Source of the DNA: Paenibacillus qinlingensis | GTDB lineage: Bacteria; Bacillota; Bacilli; Paenibacillales; NBRC-103111 | NCBI RefSeq assembly: GCF_013204845.1 | Contig: NZ_JABMKY010000007.1 | Span: forward strand, 248,001 to 312,000 | DNA length: 64,000 nt | Direction: 5' to 3' | In this document: in pieces, positions 7,680 to 15,423 of the stretch | Layout: each line of letters opens with the position of its first letter | Position numbering within the stretch: the first letter of the stretch is position 1 | The notes under the pieces: model-generated | Databases searched by the model: none | What the model saw: the letters and a program-made list of their open reading frames with translations, nothing else | Told to the model about the DNA's origin: nothing | Made by a program: the position numbers and the translations under genes

Positions 7680-8963
7680 ATGAGACAAAAAAGACGAAAG
7701 CCGAATCTACGAACCGGAAGAATCGTGTGCATATTGACGCTAAGTATTGGGATTTTGGCAGGATGCTCAGATACAGCTGTTACTAGTAATGACGCAAAGT
7801 CTGTGTATAAAGATCAAGCCATACCCATGGTGAAAGCATTTAAGGTAATAAAGCAAAAGATTGGGGACCCGCTAGAACGTGCTGCCGAAGTACAATCCTC
7901 TGCTCAATTTACAGTTGTCGCCAAAGCATCAGGAGATATTGAGCAAATTTTGAAAAAGCGTGGGGATATGGTTCAAGAAGGGGACGTAATCTTTCGACTC
8001 AAATCGAGTGAAGCTCTCGTCCAAAGAGATTCGGCTGCGGCTGCAATAACGGCTATTCAGGAATCCATTGAGAAAGCGAAAATAAAGGCTCAACGTGAAA
8101 TAGAAAATCAGAGACTAGAGATGAGCAATTCGATTCAAAAAATGGAGTTAAATATGACGACACTCCTACGGAGCTATAACAAAATGAAAAATGACTATGA
8201 TATAGGACTAGCAACCAAAGCGCAGTTGTTTCAGATGGAAACTCAAATGATGAATGCTCGTATGGATTTGGATCAATTGAAGAAGAAACAAAGCCAATTG
8301 GAGCCCGTTGACGCTACCTCAGCACTTGAGTCACAGCTCAAAGGAGCTCAAGTTGCTTTGCAACAGCTGAATCAATCCATGCAAAATTTAGAAGTGAAAG
8401 CTACGGTTAGCGGTTTGCTAACGGAGATGCCACTAGAAACTGGGATGCCAGTGCTTTCAGGATCTCAGGTTGGCATGATTCAAAGATTGGATCCTATTAA
8501 AATTAAAGCGCAGCTTACAGAAGATGAAACGAAACTAGTTAGTGGTAAGACTGAAATGGGTTACTTGCTAACAGGTAATAAAACAAAATTTAAGGGACCG
8601 ATTAGTTATCTGGCAAAGGTCATGGACCCTGAAAGCAAATCCTATGAAATCAATTTAGAAGTGCCGAATAAAGATATACTCTTGAAGCCAGGGATGAAGC
8701 TCAAACTTCAAATGTCAGATGATGCAGACCAGATTGTAGTTACAGTGCCGACGTATAGCATCGTTAAAGAAGGCGAGAAGGCATTTGTCTTTGTACTCGT
8801 GGGTGATTCCGTTGAGAAACGTGCAATTACATTGGGAAGATTGAATGAACCTAATCAAGAAGTGACCTCAGGCCTTAAAGAAGGGGAGCTTGTTGTTAAA
8901 ACGAACCCTGGTGCGTTAATCGATAAAACGAAAGTTCAAATGACGGCCGTGGAAGAGCAATAA
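7680..8963 (+). CDS. HlyD/RND-type membrane-fusion lipoprotein
   Basis: 427 aa. Lipoprotein signal with lipobox LAGC (Cys29). A biotinyl-lipoyl-like half motif (about 75-115) is followed by a long alpha-helical hairpin rich in Gln, Lys and Met (about 120-245), the second lipoyl half (VKATVSGLLTEMPLETGMPV), and a beta-barrel and membrane-proximal region. In Gram-positives such adaptors work with ABC exporters; no dedicated MacB-like partner follows directly, so the ABC transporter at 12502 in the same operon is the nearest candidate. SD aaggggagcg lies about 12 nt upstream. 47 nt after the kinase gene. Confidence 0.85.
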   Translation: MRQKRRKPNLRTGRIVCILTLSIGILAGCSDTAVTSNDAKSVYKDQAIPMVKAFKVIKQKIGDPLERAAEVQSSAQFTVVAKASGDIEQILKKRGDMVQEGDVIFRLKSSEALVQRDSAAAAITAIQESIEKAKIKAQREIENQRLEMSNSIQKMELNMTTLLRSYNKMKNDYDIGLATKAQLFQMETQMMNARMDLDQLKKKQSQLEPVDATSALESQLKGAQVALQQLNQSMQNLEVKATVSGLLTEMPLETGMPVLSGSQVGMIQRLDPIKIKAQLTEDETKLVSGKTEMGYLLTGNKTKFKGPISYLAKVMDPESKSYEINLEVPNKDILLKPGMKLKLQMSDDADQIVVTVPTYSIVKEGEKAFVFVLVGDSVEKRAITLGRLNEPNQEVTSGLKEGELVVKTNPGALIDKTKVQMTAVEEQ

Positions 8964-8984
8964 ATAAAAATGGAGTGACTCGAC

Positions 8985-10697
8985 TTGAAAATAAATTGGA
9001 AAAAAACAACGATTATGTTCATCTTAGCGGCCTCCTTAGTCATTCCCTCCGCCTCCTTTCATGTAGCAGCGGATGCGAAATACGCTCAAACTTCAACAGA
9101 ATTGAGCTATCAACTCACAGATGCTATTAACGTGGAAGTGAAAAGTATTCTGAATGAACCAAGCCCAAATGGAGCTAGAATAGGTGCTGTTGTACGTCTT
9201 TATAACGCTGGAGATCGCTTAATCGGTGTTCCGGAATATGAAGTTCGTGCGAAGACACAAGAAGGCTTGGAATATATTATGCGTCCGAGTCAAGCAAATC
9301 CTAGAAATTTACAACCGAAAGAGACCGTCGAACTAAGCTATATGAATGTCGTAGATCGATACGATGAATTCGCCTTAACTGAACTGTCTTGGTTGGATGT
9401 GGATGAATTCGTCTACCCCAAGCATGAAACGAGAATCATTTCGGTTCCAATTTCTAACATGGAGTGGAAAGGGGAAAAGGCTGCGATCACGGATCCAGCT
9501 TTGATAAAGCAATGGGATGATACGTTTAAAATCCCTGTGTTATCAAACAGTGTCCAATATAAGCCTGTGAGTTTGAATGAACAGATTACACCAGATGGCC
9601 CCGTTACAGTTGTTGGCTTTCTAGCTACTAATGTTGGAGACAAGGCAACTACGGTAGCTGATTTTCGAGTTAACGGGAAAACAGTGAATAAGACTGTTAT
9701 CGGAAAACGAATAGATATCGATACGATCACCTTGGATCCAGGTGAGAAGAATTATGTGTACTATGCGATCCCCGTAAAAAACAAAGCAGAGTTAAGAAGC
9801 TTAGTGATATTAACGCCTGAAGATTTCGTGGGTGAGGATAAATCACATAGCTCTTATCTAATCGGAAGATTGATGATCAATCTTTCTGGAGCTACCAGCA
9901 CACAGCGCTTCATGAATCAATTGTCCATGTATGAGTTGAACAAGCCTATTAAATTTGATCCTTTAAGTGGACTCATTCGCCCCGACGTGGAAGTATCCAT
10001 GATCGACTTGCAAATGAATGAGAGTACGGGCGGCGGATTTAAAGCTGTTGTGGCTAAGTTTAAATTACTTAATAAGAGTGAAGGGCCTGTTCAAGTTCCG
10101 AAATTCCAAACCAGTTTGACAAGCAGCAGTGGAAATAAGTATTTGGGTAATAGGCAGGATACGAAGGTCGAAACGCTGATTCCAAATATCAGCTATGTTA
10201 TCTACTATTCCTATATTGTTCCAAATACAGAAACCGGTGCTCGATTAGCAATGGAAATCTTGGACACGAAAAGAGTGGAGCCCTACAATTTCCCCGTGGC
10301 TGCCTTCCAGACCAAGGTGACAGATGATTCCTCCGATAAGGCTTTCTATCCTTTTAAGACGACATTAAATAGTTGGTCGTTAACTGCCTTCTATGTTATG
10401 GGCGCCGGAAACTCGTATTCCTACAAGTTAAATGTTGATTTTGACATTAAACTCCAGGACGAGGTTGTAGCGGATCAAGGATCGTCTAAAGTGAGACTGG
10501 AGCTTCTGGATTCATCGAATAAGATTATGACCTCTAAAGTACTTTCGTTCACAGGCGAGAATAAGCTTGTTAGCGGCCCATTGACGCTGAATTTTGATTT
10601 TGATAGACAAGAAACCACGGTAAAGTTGAACATGTATGAAATTATAGATACACCATTTGGTGAGGTAAGAAGACTCATTCAATCATGGAACCGATAG
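8985..10697 (+). CDS. Large secreted protein of unknown function
   Basis: 570 aa from a TTG start with SD tggagtg. Basic N-terminus and hydrophobic core (TTIMFILAASLVIPSASF) with likely cleavage near AAADA-type residues around 30. The rest is beta-rich and lacks Cys; segments such as GARIGAVVRLYNAGDRLIGVPEYEVR and FLATNVGDKATTVADFRV resemble the immunoglobulin-like folds of DUF4352-type extracellular proteins, arranged as several repeats. No catalytic motif seen. It lies 21 nt after the adaptor gene and 12 nt before the 65-aa peptide, so it belongs to the same transcript and may be an extracellular partner of the exporter or peptide. Family not recognised. Confidence 0.8.
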   Translation: MKINWKKTTIMFILAASLVIPSASFHVAADAKYAQTSTELSYQLTDAINVEVKSILNEPSPNGARIGAVVRLYNAGDRLIGVPEYEVRAKTQEGLEYIMRPSQANPRNLQPKETVELSYMNVVDRYDEFALTELSWLDVDEFVYPKHETRIISVPISNMEWKGEKAAITDPALIKQWDDTFKIPVLSNSVQYKPVSLNEQITPDGPVTVVGFLATNVGDKATTVADFRVNGKTVNKTVIGKRIDIDTITLDPGEKNYVYYAIPVKNKAELRSLVILTPEDFVGEDKSHSSYLIGRLMINLSGATSTQRFMNQLSMYELNKPIKFDPLSGLIRPDVEVSMIDLQMNESTGGGFKAVVAKFKLLNKSEGPVQVPKFQTSLTSSSGNKYLGNRQDTKVETLIPNISYVIYYSYIVPNTETGARLAMEILDTKRVEPYNFPVAAFQTKVTDDSSDKAFYPFKTTLNSWSLTAFYVMGAGNSYSYKLNVDFDIKLQDEVVADQGSSKVRLELLDSSNKIMTSKVLSFTGENKLVSGPLTLNFDFDRQETTVKLNMYEIIDTPFGEVRRLIQSWNR

Positions 10698-10709
10698 GAG
10701 AGATGAACG

Positions 10710-10907
10710 ATGGAAAATGAACCAGCAATAAAACAAAGAAGATATTCACGCCCGCGCGTTTTAAGCCAACAGCCAGTTCGCTTTGAAACAGCGCAAAGCT
10801 GGAATAAGGGCCATGGTAATACCAATCACAATGGTAATGGAAATGGTGGCAGTCATTATCCTAACCAACCCTATGGTGGACCACATAATGGTAATGGGAA
10901 GCATTAA
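10710..10907 (+). CDS. Precursor-like peptide with Gly/Asn/His-rich tail (putative new RiPP)
   Basis: 65 aa. Residues 1-33 look like a leader: charged start, RRYSRPRVL (a YxxPxL motif of the kind RRE/PqqD-like proteins bind in lasso leaders), then QQPVRFETAQSWNKG. Residues about 34-65 are almost only Gly, Asn, His, Pro, Tyr and Ser (NHNGNGNGG, PYGGPHNGNGKH). SD aggaga 7 nt before the ATG. It is followed by a hairpin and then kinase, RRE, peptidase, ABC transporter and nucleotidyltransferase genes, the gene complement of a RiPP operon. It lacks the Thr(-2)/Ala1/Asp9 pattern of the two lasso precursors downstream. Function unproven. Confidence 0.72.
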   Translation: MENEPAIKQRRYSRPRVLSQQPVRFETAQSWNKGHGNTNHNGNGNGGSHYPNQPYGGPHNGNGKH

Positions 10908-10919
10908 TTAGAAGTTGAT

Positions 10920-10949
10920 GGAGGTCAATATCATGAATAATTGACCTCC
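10920..10949 (+). terminator. Hairpin after the 65-aa precursor (attenuator or processing signal)
   Basis: Perfect 10-bp stem GGAGGTCAAT (10920-10929) / ATTGACCTCC (10940-10949), 10-nt loop, no T run afterwards. Probably a partial terminator or mRNA-stabilising element between precursor and enzyme genes. Confidence 0.65.
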
Positions 10950-10983
10950 GCTATTCTTCACATTGAAGTCCGGAGTGATGAAC

Positions 10984-11766
10984 ATGGAACTCATTTATAC
11001 GAGAATTGGTGAACATACGATTGAAGTGCAATGTCAGTCAACTCTGATTCTGAATTGGATGTACGATAATTTTTTGATCATCCAACCACCTAAGGTCACG
11101 CCTCATATCAGGCTTCAGCTAAGTGAAGGCTATGGTGAAGCATTTGTCGACTATGAGGTAAAGATTTCTACGGAAGCCAATAAGATTCGGTTTCGTAGGG
11201 CGGACTATTTGATTGAAACTGATCAAGATTATCGTAGTGCTACAATCGCTGTGTATAACGAACTGGCGTTGAAGCATGCATGGATGAACTTATATAGCTC
11301 TTATTTGGTGCATGTTGGATGGGGGTTATTAATCCATTCTTCTTGTGTGGTTGATCAGGATAAAGCTTATTTGTTCGCTGGTTACTCTGGTGCTGGTAAA
11401 TCAACCGCTGCCAAACTGTCATATCCTCGCGAGCTTCTTTCTGATGAAGCTACAATTGTCAAAATTACTTCCAGTCATGTGACTGTGTTTGATTCTCCGT
11501 TTCGAAGTGAACTTTCCCGAACTGGATCCAAAGATATCAGTCCGCTTGCCGGTATTTACTTGTTGAAGCAAGCACGTACGAATCATGTTACTTCACTTAG
11601 TCAATCAGATGCATTTCTACATTTGATGGACAAAGTTTTTTATTGGTCGCATAGCCCAGAGGAAACAATTCGTATCCTCCAAATGTTACGACAAATGGTT
11701 CGTTCCATTTCCATCAATGAATTACAGTTTCAAAAAAATAATACATTTTGGGAGCTGATTTCGTAA
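10984..11766 (+). CDS. HPr-kinase-like peptide kinase (first copy)
   Basis: 260 aa from ATG 10984, which has ggag 8 nt upstream; the frame extends to a TTG at 10963. P-loop AGYSGAGKST about residues 133-142 and the acidic SDEAT motif, as in HPr kinase/phosphorylase and in PadeK, which phosphorylates the C-terminal Ser of paeninodin. Lacks the N-terminal domain of true HPrK. Its stop overlaps the next start (TAATG). Its substrate is presumably the 65-aa peptide (Ser/Thr present) or a lasso peptide; the assignment to a peptide rather than HPr is inference from context. Confidence 0.82.
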   Translation: MELIYTRIGEHTIEVQCQSTLILNWMYDNFLIIQPPKVTPHIRLQLSEGYGEAFVDYEVKISTEANKIRFRRADYLIETDQDYRSATIAVYNELALKHAWMNLYSSYLVHVGWGLLIHSSCVVDQDKAYLFAGYSGAGKSTAAKLSYPRELLSDEATIVKITSSHVTVFDSPFRSELSRTGSKDISPLAGIYLLKQARTNHVTSLSQSDAFLHLMDKVFYWSHSPEETIRILQMLRQMVRSISINELQFQKNNTFWELIS

Positions 11767-12035
11767 TGTCCCAGTACCTCCGGATGAATGACTATGAGTC
11801 CATTGAATTAGATATGGAATGGATTATTTTGAACACGGATGAATATACCTTAACGAAACTAAATGGCGTAGGTGGATTTTGCTGGTCATTGCTAGGGGTA
11901 GCACAAACGGTGGGTTCGATCAGTGAAGCTGTGCGAAAGGAGTATGAATTGGTGGATGAACCAGTTGAAGCTGACGTTGAAGCCTTTTTGCAGGATATGA
12001 TCAGACGAGGCCTGGTACAACATGCAATTTCCTAA
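11766..12035 (+). CDS. PqqD-like RiPP recognition protein (first copy)
   Basis: 89 aa from ATG 11766, which overlaps the preceding stop. PqqD/RRE-fold pattern: beta-hairpin start (YESIELDMEWIILNTDEYTLTKLNGVGGFCWSLL) then a winged-helix part (SEAVRKEYELVDEPVEADVEAFLQDMIRRGLV). Such proteins bind precursor leaders and present them to modifying enzymes, like lasso B1 proteins. The likely ligand is the YSRPRVL motif of the 65-aa peptide. It overlaps the next gene by 14 nt. Confidence 0.84.
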   Translation: MSQYLRMNDYESIELDMEWIILNTDEYTLTKLNGVGGFCWSLLGVAQTVGSISEAVRKEYELVDEPVEADVEAFLQDMIRRGLVQHAIS

Positions 12036-12477
12036 GGAATATAGACAGCTAATTATACAAACTATGGATAAAAACGGTTGGATTGAACTTCCCGCACAAG
12101 GAACAAGTATGTATCCCTATATTAAAATGGGTGATATATGCAGGTTTGTACCCGCACAAGCTGATCATATTAAGAAAGGCGATGTCGTTCTCTTCCTTAC
12201 GCGATATGGAAGTTTAGTTGCTCATCGCTTGTTACGCAAAGCAGTGCTGGAACAGGGGTTCATCCTTCATTGTAAGGGAGATACCAATTTGGCATGTGAT
12301 GAAGGCATTGATCAGGAGCTGTTGATAGGTAGAATGGACTGGATTCAGCGGAATGAACGAATTATTCATGTGGATGGTTGGGCAGCTCAAGCATGGGGTT
12401 ACATCGTGTTAGGAGTTCCTTCAATATCATTTGTATTAAATTATTATGTAGCACGTAGGAAGCGCGCACAAGGATAG
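12022..12477 (+). CDS. S24/S26-type (signal peptidase I-like) serine peptidase
   Basis: 151 aa. GTSMYPYIKMGD around residues 28-39 holds the nucleophile Ser; GDVVLF, VAHRLL and CKGDTN match boxes of SipW/ER-type signal peptidases, giving a probable Ser-His-Asp arrangement rather than Ser-Lys. One hydrophobic helix near the C-terminus (WGYIVLGVPSISFVLNYYV) would anchor it in the membrane. Located between the RRE protein and ABC transporter, it is the natural candidate to remove the leader of the 65-aa peptide, since this part of the operon has no B2-type protease. Confidence 0.82.
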   Translation: MQFPKEYRQLIIQTMDKNGWIELPAQGTSMYPYIKMGDICRFVPAQADHIKKGDVVLFLTRYGSLVAHRLLRKAVLEQGFILHCKGDTNLACDEGIDQELLIGRMDWIQRNERIIHVDGWAAQAWGYIVLGVPSISFVLNYYVARRKRAQG

Positions 12478-12501
12478 ATTCTGCAATGGAGCGTCGATGA
12501 T

Positions 12502-14325
12502 ATGACCCAAATAGTTGGAAACTTCTTATCTACGATTAGAGCGTATGTAACGTTTAGAGATATTCGGAGAACGCTCACCTTGTTAACTCCCTACATGCTG
12601 AAATATTGGAAGGTATATGTTGTTCTTACTATACTATTATTCGCTGATATCTCGCTAACCTTGGCTTTTTCATGGTTCTTTGGGAGTTTAACGGATGCTG
12701 CAATTCAAAGTGAATATAAACGTATGCAGGTATTAATTCCTATTGGCATCATCTTACTTATTGTGAGTGTAACTTCCACTTATCTGAATACAGTTTTTGA
12801 AACAAAGGCGACGATCGGTGTGAAAAGGGATTTTTCTTTGCAGCTTTATAAGCACATTTTGCTATTACCACAAAGTGATACGTCCAAACATCATTCAGGC
12901 GAATTCATGTCGCACTTTACGAATGATATTCATAGCATTGATGGTGTAATAGGCAGAAGCTTATTGAATCTTATTAAACTCCCATTGATCTATATAGCTG
13001 TCTTTGTCTATCTGCTGCAGATTCATTGGAAATTAGCATTCCTTTGTGTGGCATTAGCCCCTGTAGCGCTTGGATTTGGTATCGTTTTCGGAGTTAATCT
13101 TCGTAATAACGGAAGAATGGTGTATCGACTAATGGGCCAGATGAGTACACATCTGAATGAGACATTCCAAGGGTTGTCTACCATTCATTCTTTTATCATG
13201 GAAACAATCATGCATGACAGGTATGCACGTAAAAATCAAGAGATCTATTCGTTGGAACTGCATAACGCTAAATTACGTGGATGGTTTTACGTAGGTGGTC
13301 AAGCTGCTTCGACGATAACGTTTTTATTGAGTTTGAGTATGGGGTCATACTATGTTTCTATTGGCCTATTAACCGTAGGTTCCTTGCTGACTTTCGTAAA
13401 TTTGGTTAATCATTTGGTGTATCCGTTGACAGAGCTAGCAGGTCAGTGGGCAGGATTTCAACGTTCAGCAGCCGCGGTAGAAAGAATTCATAAGATCTTG
13501 ACACTCCCGCTGGAGTCCAAGGAGCTTCCGAAGGCCATGCTGCCTAAACAACTACAAACATCGATTCAATTTCAAGACATTACGTTCAGTTACGATGGGA
13601 GTACCCCGATATTCGAACATTTGAATTTGCAGATCCCGGCCGGTAAGGTCGTTGCGATAGTTGGTTTAAGTGGGGCAGGTAAAACAACGATATTTCACTT
13701 GCTTCAAGCCTTGTATAAACCACAAAAAGGTGACATTCTCATTGATGGCGTATCTATTAAACAGCTCCTCCCTTCCGAACTACGGAGTTTATTTGCTCAT
13801 GTATCCCAAGATACATTCTTATTTGATCGAACAATTCGAGAGAATCTCTTGTTTGCTCGAGAGGGCATTACGGAATTAGAAATGAGACAGGCAGCGACAA
13901 TAGCTAACATTCATTCCTATATTGAGACGCTCCCGAATGGATACGATACTGAAATTGGGGAGAGAGGCGTTCGATTATCTGGCGGGCAGAAGCAACGTCT
14001 GGCAATTGCCCGAGCGGTGCTAAAGAATGCGCCTATCCTCTTGTTAGACGAAGCAACTTCCGCATTAGACAATGAAACGGAGCAACAGGTCCAAGAAGCT
14101 TTACACAGGTTGATGGAGGGTCGTACTACGCTCATCATAGCGCATAGACTTTCTACGATCCAACAAGCGGATGTTATCTATGTTTTAGATAAAGGGAGCA
14201 TTGTCCAAATTGGGCAACACCATGATCTTATACAGGTAAATGGCAAATATCGAAGTTTAACTAGGCAAGCATTTCAGAAAAGGGGGGAACGCGTTGATTA
14301 TCTCTTTGATACAAGCGTTATATGA
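12502..14325 (+). CDS. ABC transporter, fused permease-ATPase (first copy)
   Basis: 607 aa. Six-helix exporter domain about 20-330, then the nucleotide-binding domain: Walker A GLSGAGKTT (about 388), Q-loop, signature LSGGQKQR (about 493), Walker B ILLLDEATSALD and the H-loop IIAHRLS. No C39 peptidase domain at the N-terminus, so leader removal must be separate. Homodimeric exporter of the MsbA/LmrA class, likely exporting the operon's peptide, possibly with the HlyD-type lipoprotein. It overlaps the nucleotidyltransferase start. Confidence 0.9.
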   Translation: MTQIVGNFLSTIRAYVTFRDIRRTLTLLTPYMLKYWKVYVVLTILLFADISLTLAFSWFFGSLTDAAIQSEYKRMQVLIPIGIILLIVSVTSTYLNTVFETKATIGVKRDFSLQLYKHILLLPQSDTSKHHSGEFMSHFTNDIHSIDGVIGRSLLNLIKLPLIYIAVFVYLLQIHWKLAFLCVALAPVALGFGIVFGVNLRNNGRMVYRLMGQMSTHLNETFQGLSTIHSFIMETIMHDRYARKNQEIYSLELHNAKLRGWFYVGGQAASTITFLLSLSMGSYYVSIGLLTVGSLLTFVNLVNHLVYPLTELAGQWAGFQRSAAAVERIHKILTLPLESKELPKAMLPKQLQTSIQFQDITFSYDGSTPIFEHLNLQIPAGKVVAIVGLSGAGKTTIFHLLQALYKPQKGDILIDGVSIKQLLPSELRSLFAHVSQDTFLFDRTIRENLLFAREGITELEMRQAATIANIHSYIETLPNGYDTEIGERGVRLSGGQKQRLAIARAVLKNAPILLLDEATSALDNETEQQVQEALHRLMEGRTTLIIAHRLSTIQQADVIYVLDKGSIVQIGQHHDLIQVNGKYRSLTRQAFQKRGERVDYLFDTSVI

Positions 14326-15280
14326 TCGACGAATGGCGATACCCCAGGATCGATCCTATTATGAACAAGTTCTTGCTGATATTGAGTTTTTTGATATATC
14401 CCCACAAATGTATTGGCTATTGAAGCAAGCGGGGCAGTTAGAGAAAATGCCTGATTTTTTCCGTAACAAAATTGAAGAAAAGTACCGTGATGCGCTGTAT
14501 CAAAATATGTTTATTCGCAACCAAATGAACATCGTATTAGAACGACTGGAAGCAGCCCAGATTCCTGCCATTCCACTAAAGGGTACCGTATTTGCTGAGA
14601 AATACTTTGGCCACTTGGGGGCTAGAGCTACTTCTGATATCGACCTTTTGGTTCAGCCATGTGATCTTCAGCGGGCTATTACGTGCGTGAGAGAGCTCGG
14701 GTACTCCTATGAGCAAGAGCGAATCCCTTCTCATTTTCACTGGAGCTATAGTAAAGAAATAGCAGGGTCGCCTATTCCATTAACCATTGAGCTCCATTGG
14801 GATTTGTTAAAAGAAAATACGTCCAATTTAAGTATGGAGCATTTTTGGAAGCAAGCTACTCCTCTGGGATCATATATGTATATCAAGGAGTTATCTGACT
14901 ACCATACGTTCTATATGATTTGTTTGCATGGCTGGAGACATAATTTAAGTTCTTTAAAATATTTTATTGATATTATTCAAATGATTCATGTTGTGCAGGA
15001 TGGTTGTCGTTATGAAACCCTGTTTAAGGATGCTCATGTTCATAAAACGTTGAAAAGAATCACAAGGACACTGGCCATTGTCTATCATCAGTTCCCGCAT
15101 TTGAATAGGATTAAGGAGCTTTCACTTCCAAATAGAACCAAGCTTTGGTGGGATTATAGTACGATCCGGAACCTTCAACAACGCACAATGAGTCAGTATA
15201 TCAATTGGGTATATTACCAGCTGTTTGACTATGACAATCGCAAGCAAAGTATTCAAGTATTACTTAACTGGATGAAATAG
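14294..15280 (+). CDS. Nucleotidyltransferase family protein (NTP_transf_5 type, first copy)
   Basis: 328 aa from a TTG start with SD aggggggaac. Core motifs PLKGTVFAEKYFG and TSDIDLLVQP (Asp-x-Asp) followed by VELHWDL place it with the nucleotidyltransferases common in Bacillota lasso clusters. In pseudomycoidin biosynthesis a similar protein is reported to extend the phosphorylated C-terminal Ser with hexoses; a comparable tailoring role here is inference. Last gene of the operon: a new promoter follows at 15299. Confidence 0.82.
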   Translation: MIISLIQALYDRRMAIPQDRSYYEQVLADIEFFDISPQMYWLLKQAGQLEKMPDFFRNKIEEKYRDALYQNMFIRNQMNIVLERLEAAQIPAIPLKGTVFAEKYFGHLGARATSDIDLLVQPCDLQRAITCVRELGYSYEQERIPSHFHWSYSKEIAGSPIPLTIELHWDLLKENTSNLSMEHFWKQATPLGSYMYIKELSDYHTFYMICLHGWRHNLSSLKYFIDIIQMIHVVQDGCRYETLFKDAHVHKTLKRITRTLAIVYHQFPHLNRIKELSLPNRTKLWWDYSTIRNLQQRTMSQYINWVYYQLFDYDNRKQSIQVLLNWMK

Positions 15281-15298
15281 AAAAGTTAAGAGAAATGG

Positions 15299-15349
15299 TT
15301 GACAGGTAGAAAATAAGATGATATTCTAAAAATGTTCTTTATAGAGAAC
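15299..15349 (+). promoter_or_regulatory. Promoter of the lasso cluster with a SinR-type operator
   Basis: TTGACA 15299-15304, 17-bp spacer, TATTCT 15322-15327. The 16-bp palindrome GTTCTTTATAGAGAAC at 15334-15349 covers the expected transcription start. Confidence 0.78.
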
Positions 15350-15375
15350 GTAAACACAACTGAATCAACTAAAAT

Positions 15376-15391
15376 GTTTCTTTGAAAGAAC
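15376..15391. promoter_or_regulatory. Second SinR-type box before the lasso cyclase
   Basis: GTTTCTTTGAAAGAAC: one perfect GTTCTTT half-site on the minus strand and an imperfect partner, 42 bp downstream of the first box. Confidence 0.6.
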
Positions 15392-15423
15392 AGCGTTATG
15401 CCAGAACGAGTGTTGGAGGAAAT

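Noticed and set aside
10710..10907. The 65-aa peptide as a third lasso precursor
   Set aside because: No Thr(-2)-Ala/Gly junction and no Asp/Glu at ring position 7-9 after any plausible cleavage site; the tail has no acidic residue.
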